Shown in pieces: positions 39,060 through 47,192 of a stretch of DNA of 64,000 bases (position 1 is the first letter of the stretch; each line of letters begins with the position of its first letter). Origin of the DNA: Actinomycetota bacterium (GTDB lineage: Bacteria > Actinomycetota > Actinomycetes > S36-B12 > CAIYMF01); NCBI GenBank assembly GCA_020161245.1, contig JAIUOK010000003.1, positions 81,033 to 145,032 on the forward strand. The letters are read 5' to 3'. A program made the position numbers and the translations under genes. The notes beneath the pieces are model-generated. The model was not told the origin of the DNA, did no database searches, and saw only the letters and a list, made by a program, of their open reading frames with translations.

Positions 39060-40233
39060 CCCGCACGAGCACCCGTCCGGCCGCCTCGTCGAGGCGACCC
39101 GGACGGGCTCGACGGGCCGAGCCACCCTCGCCGACTGGCTCACCCCCGACCACATCGGCTGGTCGGTCCGGCATGCGCGCGAGCTGCTGCCCACCGAGCG
39201 GATCCGCTCGGCGCAGCAGCCGCGCGAGCTGCCGGAGGAGTTCCAGGACGACCTGCTGCTCGCCACGATCGAGGCGCACGACGGCCCGATCGCGCTGCAC
39301 GACCTCCTGCACGACCGCGAGCGCGACGCCCTCGTCGTGCTCAAGGACGGGAAGGTCGTCCTCGACTGGGCCGCGCCGGGCGTGCGCGACGACGAGCAGC
39401 ACCTCATGTTCAGCGTCACCAAGGCCGTGACCGGCACGCTCGCGTGCGCTCTGGCGACGCGCGGGCTGCTCGACCTGTCGGCCGCCGCCTCCGACGTCGT
39501 GCCCGAGCTCGCGCCGTCCGCGCTGGGCAGCGCGACGGTCCGCCAGCTGATGGACATGGAAGCCGCGTTCGCCTACGTCGAGGACTACTCGCCGGGCGAG
39601 GACCTGCGGGCCTACCGCGAGGCCTGCGGCTGGTACCCCGCGCCGCCGGACGCCCGCTCGCTGCGCGAGTACCTGGTGCACCGGACACCCGACGGCCCGC
39701 ACGGCGAGCGCTTCCGCTACCTCTCGCCCACCACCGAGGCGCTCGCCTGGGTGTGCGCGCGTGCGGCCGGCACGACCTGGGCCGAGGCCGTCGAGCGGCT
39801 GCTGTGGCTGCCGGCGGGGACCGAGCTCGGCGGCTACGTGACCCTCGATCGCGAGGGCACGCCGCGGGCCGCCGGCGGGCTGTGCGCCCTGCCCCGCGAC
39901 GTGGCCCGCTTCGGCCTGCTCATGGCCGAGCGCAGCGACGTCGTGTCGCCGGAGCTGTGGGACGACATCCTGCACGGCGGCAGCAAGCAGCGTTGGGCCG
40001 CAGGCGATTTCGCCGATCTGTTCCCCGGCGGCGCCTACCGGTCGGGCTGGTACACGCCCAACCTCGACCCCGACGTCGCGCTCGGGATCGGCATCCACGG
40101 CCAGATGCTCTACGTCGACGTCCCGCGCCAGGTCGTGGTCGTGGTGCTGTCGTCGTTCAGCGACCCGGACGCCGACGCCTGGCACCTCGACAACCACGCG
40201 CTCTGCCGCACCCTCGCCCACGCCCTCGCCTAG
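39037..40233 (+). CDS. serine hydrolase, beta-lactamase/6-aminohexanoate-dimer hydrolase type
   Basis: The frame open to 40233 has clear coding character from about 39060 on (DWLTPDHIGWSVRHARELLPTERIR, typical of this family's N-terminus), but there is no ATG, GTG or TTG between the upstream in-frame stop (38950) and GTG 39337. The best start is CTG at 39037, with GGAGG at 39026-39030 and 6-nt spacing, overlapping the E2 gene by 23 nt; that gives 398 residues, the usual family length. SVTK is the catalytic Ser-x-x-Lys; YLSPTTEA is likely the Tyr motif region. Class C beta-lactamase-like fold with unknown ester/amide substrate. If GTG 39337 were used the protein would lose its N-terminal 100 residues. 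Confidence 0.75.
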   Translation: MSSSHSADPHEHPSGRLVEATRTGSTGRATLADWLTPDHIGWSVRHARELLPTERIRSAQQPRELPEEFQDDLLLATIEAHDGPIALHDLLHDRERDALVVLKDGKVVLDWAAPGVRDDEQHLMFSVTKAVTGTLACALATRGLLDLSAAASDVVPELAPSALGSATVRQLMDMEAAFAYVEDYSPGEDLRAYREACGWYPAPPDARSLREYLVHRTPDGPHGERFRYLSPTTEALAWVCARAAGTTWAEAVERLLWLPAGTELGGYVTLDREGTPRAAGGLCALPRDVARFGLLMAERSDVVSPELWDDILHGGSKQRWAAGDFADLFPGGAYRSGWYTPNLDPDVALGIGIHGQMLYVDVPRQVVVVVLSSFSDPDADAWHLDNHALCRTLAHALA

Positions 40234-40242
40234 GAGGACTCC

Positions 40243-41088
40243 TCAGGGGGTGATGGCGAGGGCTTGGGGGAGGCGGGCGGCGAGGCCGGGGTCGCCGGAG
40301 AGCTCGATGCGGGCGAGGACGGCGGGATCGTCGGTGTCGAGGCGCCCGGCGGCCAGGCGCGCGTAGGTCTCCCAGTCGGTCGTGATGCCGATGGTCGGCG
40401 CGTCGACCGGCCCGCTGTCGCGCCCCTTGCCGTCGTCGGCCACGACGGCGTAGCGCTCGAAGGCGATCGGGCCGGTCACGGTGAGACGCACCGTCGTCCC
40501 GGTCGGGGCCCCCACGTTGCGCGAGAGGACGAAGCCCAGGGTGCGCGCCTCCTGCACCGCGGTCACCTGCGCGCCGGGGGAGGCGAGATTGGCGGGCAGC
40601 CCGGTGGCGCGCCGGATGTCCTGCTCGTGGGTCCACGAGTCGAAGGTGCGCATCCGGATCATCCGGTCGAAGGGCACGGGCGTGCCGAAGACGCCGGGCA
40701 CCTCGGTCTCGAGAGTCAGCGGGTCGTTGGCCATGAGCTGGGCCAGCCGCACGTCGACGAGACCCGCGAGCTCGTCGCAGCACTCCTGCTGCGCCATGCC
40801 GCGCCGCGCCTCGACGCCGAGCTCGGTGGCCCGGCCGAAGTCGTTGGTCACGTGAGGGAAGCGCGACCAGTCCACCTCGGGCAGGTCCTGCAGCCGGCCC
40901 GCGAGGAACGACTCGATCCACGCGAGGTGCCGCACGATGTCGCCGCAGCTCCACCCCGGGCACTCGGTGGGCGCCTCCCACTGCTCCGGCGTCAGCCGCC
41001 GGCCGAGCTCGGCCACGGTCTGCAGCGTCGACTCCCACGCCGCGAGCAGCTGCTGGACGCCGTAGGACTCCGCCTCGAGGGTGCTCAT
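40243..41088 (-). CDS. maleylpyruvate isomerase-family (MDMPI/DinB-like) protein
   Basis: 281 residues. The N-terminal four-helix DinB-like domain has WEAPTECPGWSCGDIVRHLAWIESFLAG, matching the mycothiol-dependent maleylpyruvate isomerase N-terminal family, and a second metal-ligand-like His in RTFDSWTHEQDIRRA. The C-terminal part is an SCP2-like/MDMPI C-terminal fold. Such proteins use mycothiol or bind metal, and most have no assigned reaction. ATG at 41088. Convergent with the serine hydrolase (9 nt between stops). Confidence 0.85.
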   Translation of the reverse strand: MSTLEAESYGVQQLLAAWESTLQTVAELGRRLTPEQWEAPTECPGWSCGDIVRHLAWIESFLAGRLQDLPEVDWSRFPHVTNDFGRATELGVEARRGMAQQECCDELAGLVDVRLAQLMANDPLTLETEVPGVFGTPVPFDRMIRMRTFDSWTHEQDIRRATGLPANLASPGAQVTAVQEARTLGFVLSRNVGAPTGTTVRLTVTGPIAFERYAVVADDGKGRDSGPVDAPTIGITTDWETYARLAAGRLDTDDPAVLARIELSGDPGLAARLPQALAITP

Positions 41089-41147
41089 GCCGCGGACGCT
41101 ACGCCCCGGCCGCCCCGGCAGGGGCGGCGTCCGGCGAGGATGGTCCC

Positions 41148-42566
41148 ATGACGCTCACCGCGGGGTGGGCCGCCCACTGGAGGGCGCGCCCGGACGACGT
41201 CGTGCTGCTCGACGCCGTCGACGGCACGGCACTGACCGGCACCGACGTCGACGATCGGACGGCGTCCCTCGCGGGCCGCCTCGCCGCAGCCGGTCTGCGC
41301 CCCGGCGACCGGGTGCTGCTCTCGTGCGGACCGTCGGTATCCACGGTGCTGGCCTATGCCGCGGTGCTGCGGCTCGGCGCCGTGGTCGTGCCGGCCAACA
41401 CCGCGTACACGTCGTCGGAGCTCGGGCACATCGTCGGCGACGTGCGCCCGGTGCTCGCGGTGCTCGACGACCCGGCGCGGCTCGACGGCCTCCCCCTCGG
41501 CAGCTGGGACGCGTCGTTCGAGGGCCTGCCCGGCGGCGACGAGGCGGCGCTCGACGCGGCGTCCGACGACGACCTCGCGATGGTGGCCTACACGTCCGGG
41601 ACGACCGGGCGGCCCAAGGGCGCGATGCTCTCGGCCGGCAACCTGCGCGCCGGCGCCGAGGCGCTGGTCGAGGCGTGGGGCTGGACGGCGTCGGACCGGC
41701 TCGTGCACGCGCTACCGATGTTCCACATGCACGGCCTCGGCGCAGCGCTCAACGGGACCTTCACCGCCGGCGCGTCGGCCGTGGTGATGCCGCGGTTCGA
41801 GGCGCACGCCGTCGTCGAGGCGGCCGACCGCTACGGCGCGACGATGTTCTTCGGCGTCCCCACCATGTACGCGAGGCTGGCCGAGGCCGGCGCGCTGCCG
41901 GCGCTCGCGGGCCTCCGGCTGCTCGTCTCCGGCTCCGCGCCGCTCGACCCGCTGCTCTTCGAGCGGGTGCGCGCGGAGGCCGGCCAGGCCCCGGTCGAGC
42001 GCTACGGCATGAGCGAGACGGTGATGCTCTGCTCCAACTCCCTCGACGACCGCGTGCCGGGCTGCGTCGGCCGGCCGCTCCCCGGAGTCGGAGTGCGGCT
42101 CGGCGAGGGCGGCGCCGTGGAAGTCATGGGCCCCAACGTGTTCCGAGGCTACTGGGAGCGTCCCGAGGCCACCGCGGAGGCGTTCACCGACGACGGATGG
42201 TTCCGCACCGGCGACGTCGGGCGCTTCGACGGCGAGGGCCGCCTCTACCTCGTCGGGCGGGCCAGCGACCTCATCATCACGGGCGGCTACAACGTCTACC
42301 CGCGCGAGGTCGAGGACGCGCTGCTGGCCCACGACGGCGTCGTCGATGCCGCGGTCGTCGGCCTCCCCGACCCCACGTGGGGCGAGACGGTCGCCGCGTT
42401 CCTCGTCGGCGACGCCGACCCCGACGCCGTGGCCGCGACTGCCGCAGAGCGCCTGGCCGCCTACAAGCGCCCGCGCGCGTGGTTCGTCGTCGACGAGCTG
42501 CCCCGCAACGCGATGGGCAAGGTGCGCCGCGACATCCTGCGCGACCAGGCCCTCCGCTCGGACTGA
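41148..42566 (+). CDS. acyl-CoA synthetase (AMP-forming), MatB-like
   Basis: 472 residues with the adenylate-forming motifs: YTSGTTGRPKGAMLS (about 147-161), ERYGMSETVM, WFRTGDVG, GRASDLIITGGYNVYP and the catalytic Lys in PRNAMGKVRRDIL near the C-terminus. The short length, ALPMFHMHG and RYGMSET resemble malonyl-CoA synthetase (MatB), so malonate or a similar short diacid is a possible substrate; this is inference. GAGGAT stands 6-7 nt upstream and there is no clear Shine-Dalgarno. Stop codon falls inside the GACTGATC palindrome. Confidence 0.88.
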   Translation: MTLTAGWAAHWRARPDDVVLLDAVDGTALTGTDVDDRTASLAGRLAAAGLRPGDRVLLSCGPSVSTVLAYAAVLRLGAVVVPANTAYTSSELGHIVGDVRPVLAVLDDPARLDGLPLGSWDASFEGLPGGDEAALDAASDDDLAMVAYTSGTTGRPKGAMLSAGNLRAGAEALVEAWGWTASDRLVHALPMFHMHGLGAALNGTFTAGASAVVMPRFEAHAVVEAADRYGATMFFGVPTMYARLAEAGALPALAGLRLLVSGSAPLDPLLFERVRAEAGQAPVERYGMSETVMLCSNSLDDRVPGCVGRPLPGVGVRLGEGGAVEVMGPNVFRGYWERPEATAEAFTDDGWFRTGDVGRFDGEGRLYLVGRASDLIITGGYNVYPREVEDALLAHDGVVDAAVVGLPDPTWGETVAAFLVGDADPDAVAATAAERLAAYKRPRAWFVVDELPRNAMGKVRRDILRDQALRSD

Positions 42567-42609
42567 TCGCTTTCGCGTGAGGGCCCGGTAGACGCGGATC
42601 CGATCAGTC
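42561..42609. repeat. GACTGATC palindromic repeat, copy 2
   Basis: GACTGATCG (42561-42569) and CGATCAGTC (42601-42609), extendable outward with CT/AG pairs. The stop codon of the acyl-CoA synthetase gene (42564-42566) is inside the left arm. Shares the core with 24471-24526. Confidence 0.65.
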
Positions 42610-42645
42610 TCAGCGAGGGACCCGGCTGCTGAGAGGATGGAGGGC

Positions 42646-43419
42646 ATGAGCCGCGTCGCCGTGATCCAGCTCGACTCGTCCGACACCGAGCCGGCGGCCG
42701 AGCGCATCGAGCGCGCAGCCCGCATCGTCGAGGCGCTCGAGCGCGTCGACGTCGCCGTCCTGCCCGAGCTGTGGCACGTCGGGGCGTTCGACCTCGGGGC
42801 GGCCAAGGCGCACTCCGAGCCCATCGACGGCCCGCTCGTGACGCGGATGCGTGGGGCGGCGAAGGCTGCCGGCATCGTGCTCGACATGGGCTCGTTCGCC
42901 GAGCTCGAGGGCAGCCAGCGGTTCAACACCCGCGTCGTGATCGACGTCGACGGCGAGATCCTCGCGACCTACCGCAAGCAGCACCTGTTCGGCTGGGAGG
43001 ACGGCGAGCCCTCGGTGATGACGGCGGGCGACTCGCTCGTGGTGCTGCCGACGCCGCTCGGCGCCACCGGTCTCGCCACCTGCTACGACCTCCGCTTCCC
43101 GGAGATGTTCCGCCGCCTGCTCGATTCCGGCTCCGAGACGTTCCTCATCGCCTCGGGCTGGCCCGCACTGCGCATCGAGCACTGGGCGGTGCTCAACCGC
43201 GCCCGGGCCATCGAGGACCAGTGCTGGGTGGTCGCCTGCAACGGGGCCGGGACCCACAACGGCGTCACGCTGGGCGGCCGGTCGGTCGTAGTCGACCCGC
43301 GCGGCACCGTCGTGGCGGAGGCGGGCAGCGACGAGGAGATCCTGTTCGTCGACGTCGACACCGCGATCGTCCACGAGTGGCGCCGCGCCTTCCCCGTCCT
43401 CGCCGACCGCCGGCTGTAG
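42646..43419 (+). CDS. carbon-nitrogen hydrolase (nitrilase superfamily)
   Basis: 257 residues with the Glu-Lys-Cys triad: Glu41 (VLPELWHVG), Lys111 (YRKQHLF) and Cys146 (CYDLRFPE). The sequence is of the YafV/Nit2-like omega-amidase class that deamidates small omega-amides such as 2-oxoglutaramate; exact substrate is unproven. ATG at 42646 follows GGAGGGC; an upstream ATG at 42637 is too close to use that site. Confidence 0.92.
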   Translation: MSRVAVIQLDSSDTEPAAERIERAARIVEALERVDVAVLPELWHVGAFDLGAAKAHSEPIDGPLVTRMRGAAKAAGIVLDMGSFAELEGSQRFNTRVVIDVDGEILATYRKQHLFGWEDGEPSVMTAGDSLVVLPTPLGATGLATCYDLRFPEMFRRLLDSGSETFLIASGWPALRIEHWAVLNRARAIEDQCWVVACNGAGTHNGVTLGGRSVVVDPRGTVVAEAGSDEEILFVDVDTAIVHEWRRAFPVLADRRL

Positions 43420-43428
43420 CGGCCGGGC

Positions 43429-43995
43429 TCAGCGACCCTTGTCGGTCACTGTCGCGGGGGCGCCGGAGACGTCGTAGGTGGTCCACTCGCCGACCTGGCG
43501 GCCGCGGTCGAAGGTGCCGCTGCGCAGGAGGGTGCCGTCCTTGCGCCACCACTGCCATGCGCCGTGCAGCTCGCCGTCCTTCATGCGGCCCTTGGCCTTC
43601 AGCCCGCCGTCGGGATAGAAGTCGCGCGTCGCTCCCTTGCTGTCCGGCACCATCGAGATCTCGGCGAACCGCGCAGCGAGGAGCTTCTTGAGCAGGGTCT
43701 TCGGGAGGCTCGCATCGGCGCCGACCTTCACCGTGCCCTTGGTGACCTCGTAGCTGGAGAGCGCGTCGCCCAGCGCCTCGGTGACGCTGCCGGAGAACGG
43801 GGCGTAGGCCCAGTGGTTCTTCGCCGACACCACGCCGGCGACAGCGATGCCGCCGTCGACCTTCCATGCGGGCATGCCGTAGGCGAGGCCCTCCTCGGCG
43901 CGCGGCAGCAGCGCGCGGATCGCGGAGGCGGCCTCGGCCAGCCGCAGTCGCTGCGGCTCGGGCTGACGGGCGATGTAGTCGTCGATCTCGCTCAT
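43429..43995 (-). CDS. DUF1801 (YdhG/frataxin-like) domain fused to MORN/YwqK-type repeats
   Basis: 188 residues. The first about 115 residues are a DUF1801 fold: EIDDYIARQPEPQRLRLAEAASAIRALLPRAEEGLAYGMPAWK and the KKLLAARFAEI end. The last about 70 residues form three short repeats of MORN/YwqK antitoxin type (FYPDGGLKAKGRMKDGELHG, then WWRKDGTLLRSGTFDRGRQVG). This combination is unusual to my knowledge. No toxin gene is adjacent. ATG at 43995, divergent from the thioredoxin/NHL gene. Confidence 0.8.
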   Translation of the reverse strand: MSEIDDYIARQPEPQRLRLAEAASAIRALLPRAEEGLAYGMPAWKVDGGIAVAGVVSAKNHWAYAPFSGSVTEALGDALSSYEVTKGTVKVGADASLPKTLLKKLLAARFAEISMVPDSKGATRDFYPDGGLKAKGRMKDGELHGAWQWWRKDGTLLRSGTFDRGRQVGEWTTYDVSGAPATVTDKGR

Positions 43996-44085
43996 GCCCA
44001 CATCCTGCTCCGACGGCAGTCCCGGTGTCCGGAGTCCGCACGACGCGTCGGAATCCGCGGCACCGCCGTGGGGTTGGATACCTGC

Positions 44086-45951
44086 GTGACGACGCGTGCG
44101 CGGGTACGGGCCCCGGAGCTGGTGGGCCGGCAGGGCTGGCTCAACACGGGGGGCCGCGATCTGTCGCTGGCCGACCTCCGCGGCAAGATCGTGCTGCTCG
44201 ACTTCTGGACCTTCTGCTGCGTCAACTGCCTGCATGTCCTCGACGAGCTGCGCCCGCTCGAGGAGAAGTACGCCGACGTGCTGGTGACCGTCGGCGTCCA
44301 CTCGCCCAAGTTCGTCCACGAGGCCGAGCATGCGGCGGTCGTCGCCGCCGTCGAGCGGTACGGCGTCGAGCACCCGGTCCTCGACGACCCCGACCTCGCG
44401 ACGTGGAAGCAGTACGCCGTCCGCGCGTGGCCCACGCTCGCCGTCGTCGATCCCGAGGGGTACGTCGTCGCGCAGATGAGCGGTGAGGGCCACGCGCATG
44501 CGCTCGATGCGCTCCTCGGCGAGCTTGTCGCGGAGCACGCCGCGAAGGGCACGCTGCACCGCGGCGACGGGCCGTACGTGCCGCCGGCGCCGCGCGACGA
44601 GCTGCTGTCGTTCCCGGGCAAGGCCCTGGTGCTCGACGATGGCACCGTGCTCGTCAGCGACTCCGCGCACCACTCGATCGCGCACCTCGAGGCCGACGGC
44701 GCCACGCTGATCCGACGGATCGGGGACGGCATCCGCGGACTGGCTGACGGGCCAGCCGGCTCCGCGCGGTTCAGCGAGCCCAACGGCCTGCTGCGGCTGC
44801 CGCCCGACGCCGCGGCCTCTGCGGGGTACGACGTCGTGATCGCCGACACCGTGAACCACGCGCTGCGCGGTCTCGACACCTCTACCTGGACCGTGCGCAC
44901 CCTTGCCGGCACCGGGGCGCAGTGGATGCAGGGCGATCCGACGTCCGGCGCAGCGGTCGACGTCGCGCTCTCGAGCCCGTGGGACGTCGCGTGGTTCGAC
45001 GGCGCAGTGATCGTCGCCATGGCCGGCGTCCACCGCATCGACCGCTTCGACGTCGGCGCGGGCGTGATCGAGGCGTACGCCGGCACCACCAACGAGGGCC
45101 TCGTCGACGGCGAGCTGGCCTCGGCGTGGTTCGCGCAGACGTCGGGCCTCGCGTCGTCGTCCGACGGCACGACCCTGTGGCTCGCCGACAGCGAGACGTC
45201 GGCGCTGCGCCGCATCCGCAACGGGCTGGTGACCACCGAGGTCGGCGCCGGGCTCTTCGACTTCGGCCACCGCGACGGGGCCGCCGAGCAGGCGCTGCTG
45301 CAGCATCCGCTGGGCGTGTGCGAGCTGCCCGACGGCTCGGTCGCGATCGCCGACACCTACAACGGCGCAGTGCGCCGCTTCGACCCGTCGAGCCGCGAGA
45401 TGTCCACGCTCGCAACGGGTCTGGCCGAGCCCAGCGATGTGGTCGTGGTCTCTGACGAGCAGCGCGGCCACGTGCTGCTCGTCGTCGAGTCGGCTGCCCA
45501 CCGGCTGGTGCGCATCCCGCTCCCCGACGAGGCGCTCCGCGTGGAGGGATCGGCGTACCGCACGCAGCGGCCGCCCACCGACGTCGCACCGGGGCCGCTC
45601 GAGCTCGAGGTGCTCTTCACCCCGCCCGTCGGCCAGAAGCTCGACGACCGGTACGGGCCGTCGACCTACCTCGTGGTGTCGTCGTCCCCTCCCTCGCTGC
45701 TCGCCGAGGGCGCCGGCAGCGGCACCGACCTGGTGCGCCCGCTCGTCCTCGCCGACGCGGCGACCGCGGGCACCGACGCCGGCGTGCTCCACGTGTCGGT
45801 GCGGGCGGCGTCGTGCGACGACCCGGATGCGCCCGGCGCGGCGGAGTTCCCCGCCTGCCATGTGCACCAGCAGGACTGGGGCGTCCCCGTGCGGCTGTCG
45901 GCCGACGGCGCGACGCGCCTGGCCCTCGTGCTGGCGGGACTCGACGCCTGA
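44086..45951 (+). CDS. thioredoxin-like + NHL-repeat protein (NHLRC2-like)
   Basis: 621 residues. An N-terminal thioredoxin-like domain (about 10-165) has CVNC at 45-48 within FWTFCCVNCLHVLDEL and the cis-Pro in RAWPTLAVVD. It is followed by a six-bladed NHL beta-propeller (about 175-480: PNGLLRLP, IADTVNHALRG, LADSETSALRRI, IADTYNGAVRRF) and a C-terminal beta domain. The order matches bacterial relatives of animal NHLRC2. No signal peptide is visible, so probably cytosolic. GTG at 44086; no clear Shine-Dalgarno. Reaction unknown; a redox or scaffold role is likely. Confidence 0.88.
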   Translation: MTTRARVRAPELVGRQGWLNTGGRDLSLADLRGKIVLLDFWTFCCVNCLHVLDELRPLEEKYADVLVTVGVHSPKFVHEAEHAAVVAAVERYGVEHPVLDDPDLATWKQYAVRAWPTLAVVDPEGYVVAQMSGEGHAHALDALLGELVAEHAAKGTLHRGDGPYVPPAPRDELLSFPGKALVLDDGTVLVSDSAHHSIAHLEADGATLIRRIGDGIRGLADGPAGSARFSEPNGLLRLPPDAAASAGYDVVIADTVNHALRGLDTSTWTVRTLAGTGAQWMQGDPTSGAAVDVALSSPWDVAWFDGAVIVAMAGVHRIDRFDVGAGVIEAYAGTTNEGLVDGELASAWFAQTSGLASSSDGTTLWLADSETSALRRIRNGLVTTEVGAGLFDFGHRDGAAEQALLQHPLGVCELPDGSVAIADTYNGAVRRFDPSSREMSTLATGLAEPSDVVVVSDEQRGHVLLVVESAAHRLVRIPLPDEALRVEGSAYRTQRPPTDVAPGPLELEVLFTPPVGQKLDDRYGPSTYLVVSSSPPSLLAEGAGSGTDLVRPLVLADAATAGTDAGVLHVSVRAASCDDPDAPGAAEFPACHVHQQDWGVPVRLSADGATRLALVLAGLDA

Positions 45952-45970
45952 CCCCCGGCATCCTGGTGCC

Positions 45971-46504
45971 GTGGATCCCGACGAGCCCATGACCGGCACC
46001 GGCCCGAGCGACGACCCGGATCAGGGCCACGACGGGGTGCTGCGGCTCGAGGCCGCGCGCGAGGCCATCACGATGGCGCTGTACCAGAGCCTCTCGCTGC
46101 TGGCGGTGATGCTCGCCTCGCCCAACGACACCGACGCGAAGAGCGGGGCCCTCGCGCTCGAGGTGCTCCTCACCGGCCTCGGCCTGCTCGCCGCCCACCA
46201 CATCGCGTTCCGGCTCTCCAGCCGTCTGATCAACCAGGGGCTCGTGACGCCGGAGAGCACTGCGCTGCTGAAGGCGCAGCTGATCGGCGGCCTTCCGGTG
46301 GTGCTGCTCGCGGCGATCCCGCCGCTGCTGCTCGGCCTCGCCGGCCTGCTCGTGTCGGAGGTGCTGCTGCTCGGGATCGTCGTCGCCACCGGGTACCGCG
46401 GCGTGCGCCAGGCGGTGAACCGCGGCCGCGCTCTGGCCTACCTCGTCGGGCTCACGGTGGTGCTCGCGGCCTTCCTGGCCTTCAAGACGTCCATCGGCCA
46501 CTGA
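45971..46504 (+). CDS. hypothetical membrane protein
   Basis: 177 residues from GTG 45971 (171 from ATG 45989). An acidic N-terminus (DPDEPMTGTGPSDDPDQGHD) precedes four hydrophobic stretches, about residues 41-55 (weak), 62-80, 105-140 (likely two helices) and 153-170. No domain recognised. It starts 19 nt after the thioredoxin/NHL gene and is 31 nt before the isochorismatase gene, same strand. Confidence 0.6.
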   Translation: MDPDEPMTGTGPSDDPDQGHDGVLRLEAAREAITMALYQSLSLLAVMLASPNDTDAKSGALALEVLLTGLGLLAAHHIAFRLSSRLINQGLVTPESTALLKAQLIGGLPVVLLAAIPPLLLGLAGLLVSEVLLLGIVVATGYRGVRQAVNRGRALAYLVGLTVVLAAFLAFKTSIGH

Positions 46505-46535
46505 CCCGGACCTGCCTCCGGCTAGCCTCGCAGGC

Positions 46536-47123
46536 ATGCCGCATCTCGACGCCGCCGACAGCGTCCTCGTCGTCATCGACGCGCAGCCGGGCTTCTACGG
46601 GCCCTCGCGCCACGACGTCGACCGCGCACTGTTCGCCTCGGCACTCGCCCGAAGCGCATGGGTGGCCGGTGTCGCCGCCGCGATCGACGTGCCGGCGGTG
46701 CTCACCGAGGAGGACGCCGCGACCAACGGCCCCACCGCCGCACCGATCTGCAAGGCCGTGCCGGCCGATGCCCCGGTGTTCGTCAAGCAGGTCTTCGGCG
46801 CCGACGCCAACCCCGAGATCGACGACGCCGTGCGGCGGCACGGGCGCGGCTGCGTCGTCCTGGTCGGTCTGGAGACCGACGTCTGTGTGGCGCACTCGGC
46901 GATCGGCTGGCGCGACGCCGGCCTGCGCACGGTCGTCGTCCACGACGCCGTGTACTCCGCGGGCGACGGCCACGCGAACGGCCTGGCGCGGCTGCGCTCC
47001 GAGGGCGTCGAGCTGCTCTCGGCCAAGGAGCTCTACTACGAGTGGCTGCGCGACCTGCCCGCGGTCCGAGCCTTCGACGCCGACCACCCCGCCCTGGCCG
47101 CGCCCCCCGGCTTCTCCCTCTAG
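46536..47123 (+). CDS. isochorismatase/cysteine hydrolase family protein
   Basis: 195 residues. The catalytic triad is visible: Asp15 (VVIDAQPGF), Lys84 (VFVKQVFGA) and Cys117 (LETDVCVAHSAIGW). Family members hydrolyse isochorismate, nicotinamide, ureido compounds or similar amides; the Cys makes a cysteine-hydrolase such as an amidase more likely than a true isochorismatase. TAGCCT at 46523-46528 stands 7 nt before the ATG, suggesting a leaderless mRNA. Palindrome copy 6 follows 8 nt after the stop. Confidence 0.9.
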   Translation: MPHLDAADSVLVVIDAQPGFYGPSRHDVDRALFASALARSAWVAGVAAAIDVPAVLTEEDAATNGPTAAPICKAVPADAPVFVKQVFGADANPEIDDAVRRHGRGCVVLVGLETDVCVAHSAIGWRDAGLRTVVVHDAVYSAGDGHANGLARLRSEGVELLSAKELYYEWLRDLPAVRAFDADHPALAAPPGFSL

Positions 47124-47131
47124 GGCTGCAC

Positions 47132-47187
47132 GTAACACCAGCATGTGCAGCAAGGCGAGGCGACTTTGCTGCACATGCTGGTGTGAC
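47132..47187. repeat. palindromic repeat, copy 6 (GTAACACCAGC family)
   Basis: Left arm 47132-47153 starts GTAACACCAGCATGTGCAGC; right arm 47166-47187 ends GCTGGTGTGAC. 21 of 22 positions pair. Nearly identical to copy 2 (7523-7578). It lies between convergent genes. Confidence 0.9.
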
Positions 47188-47192
47188 ACGCG

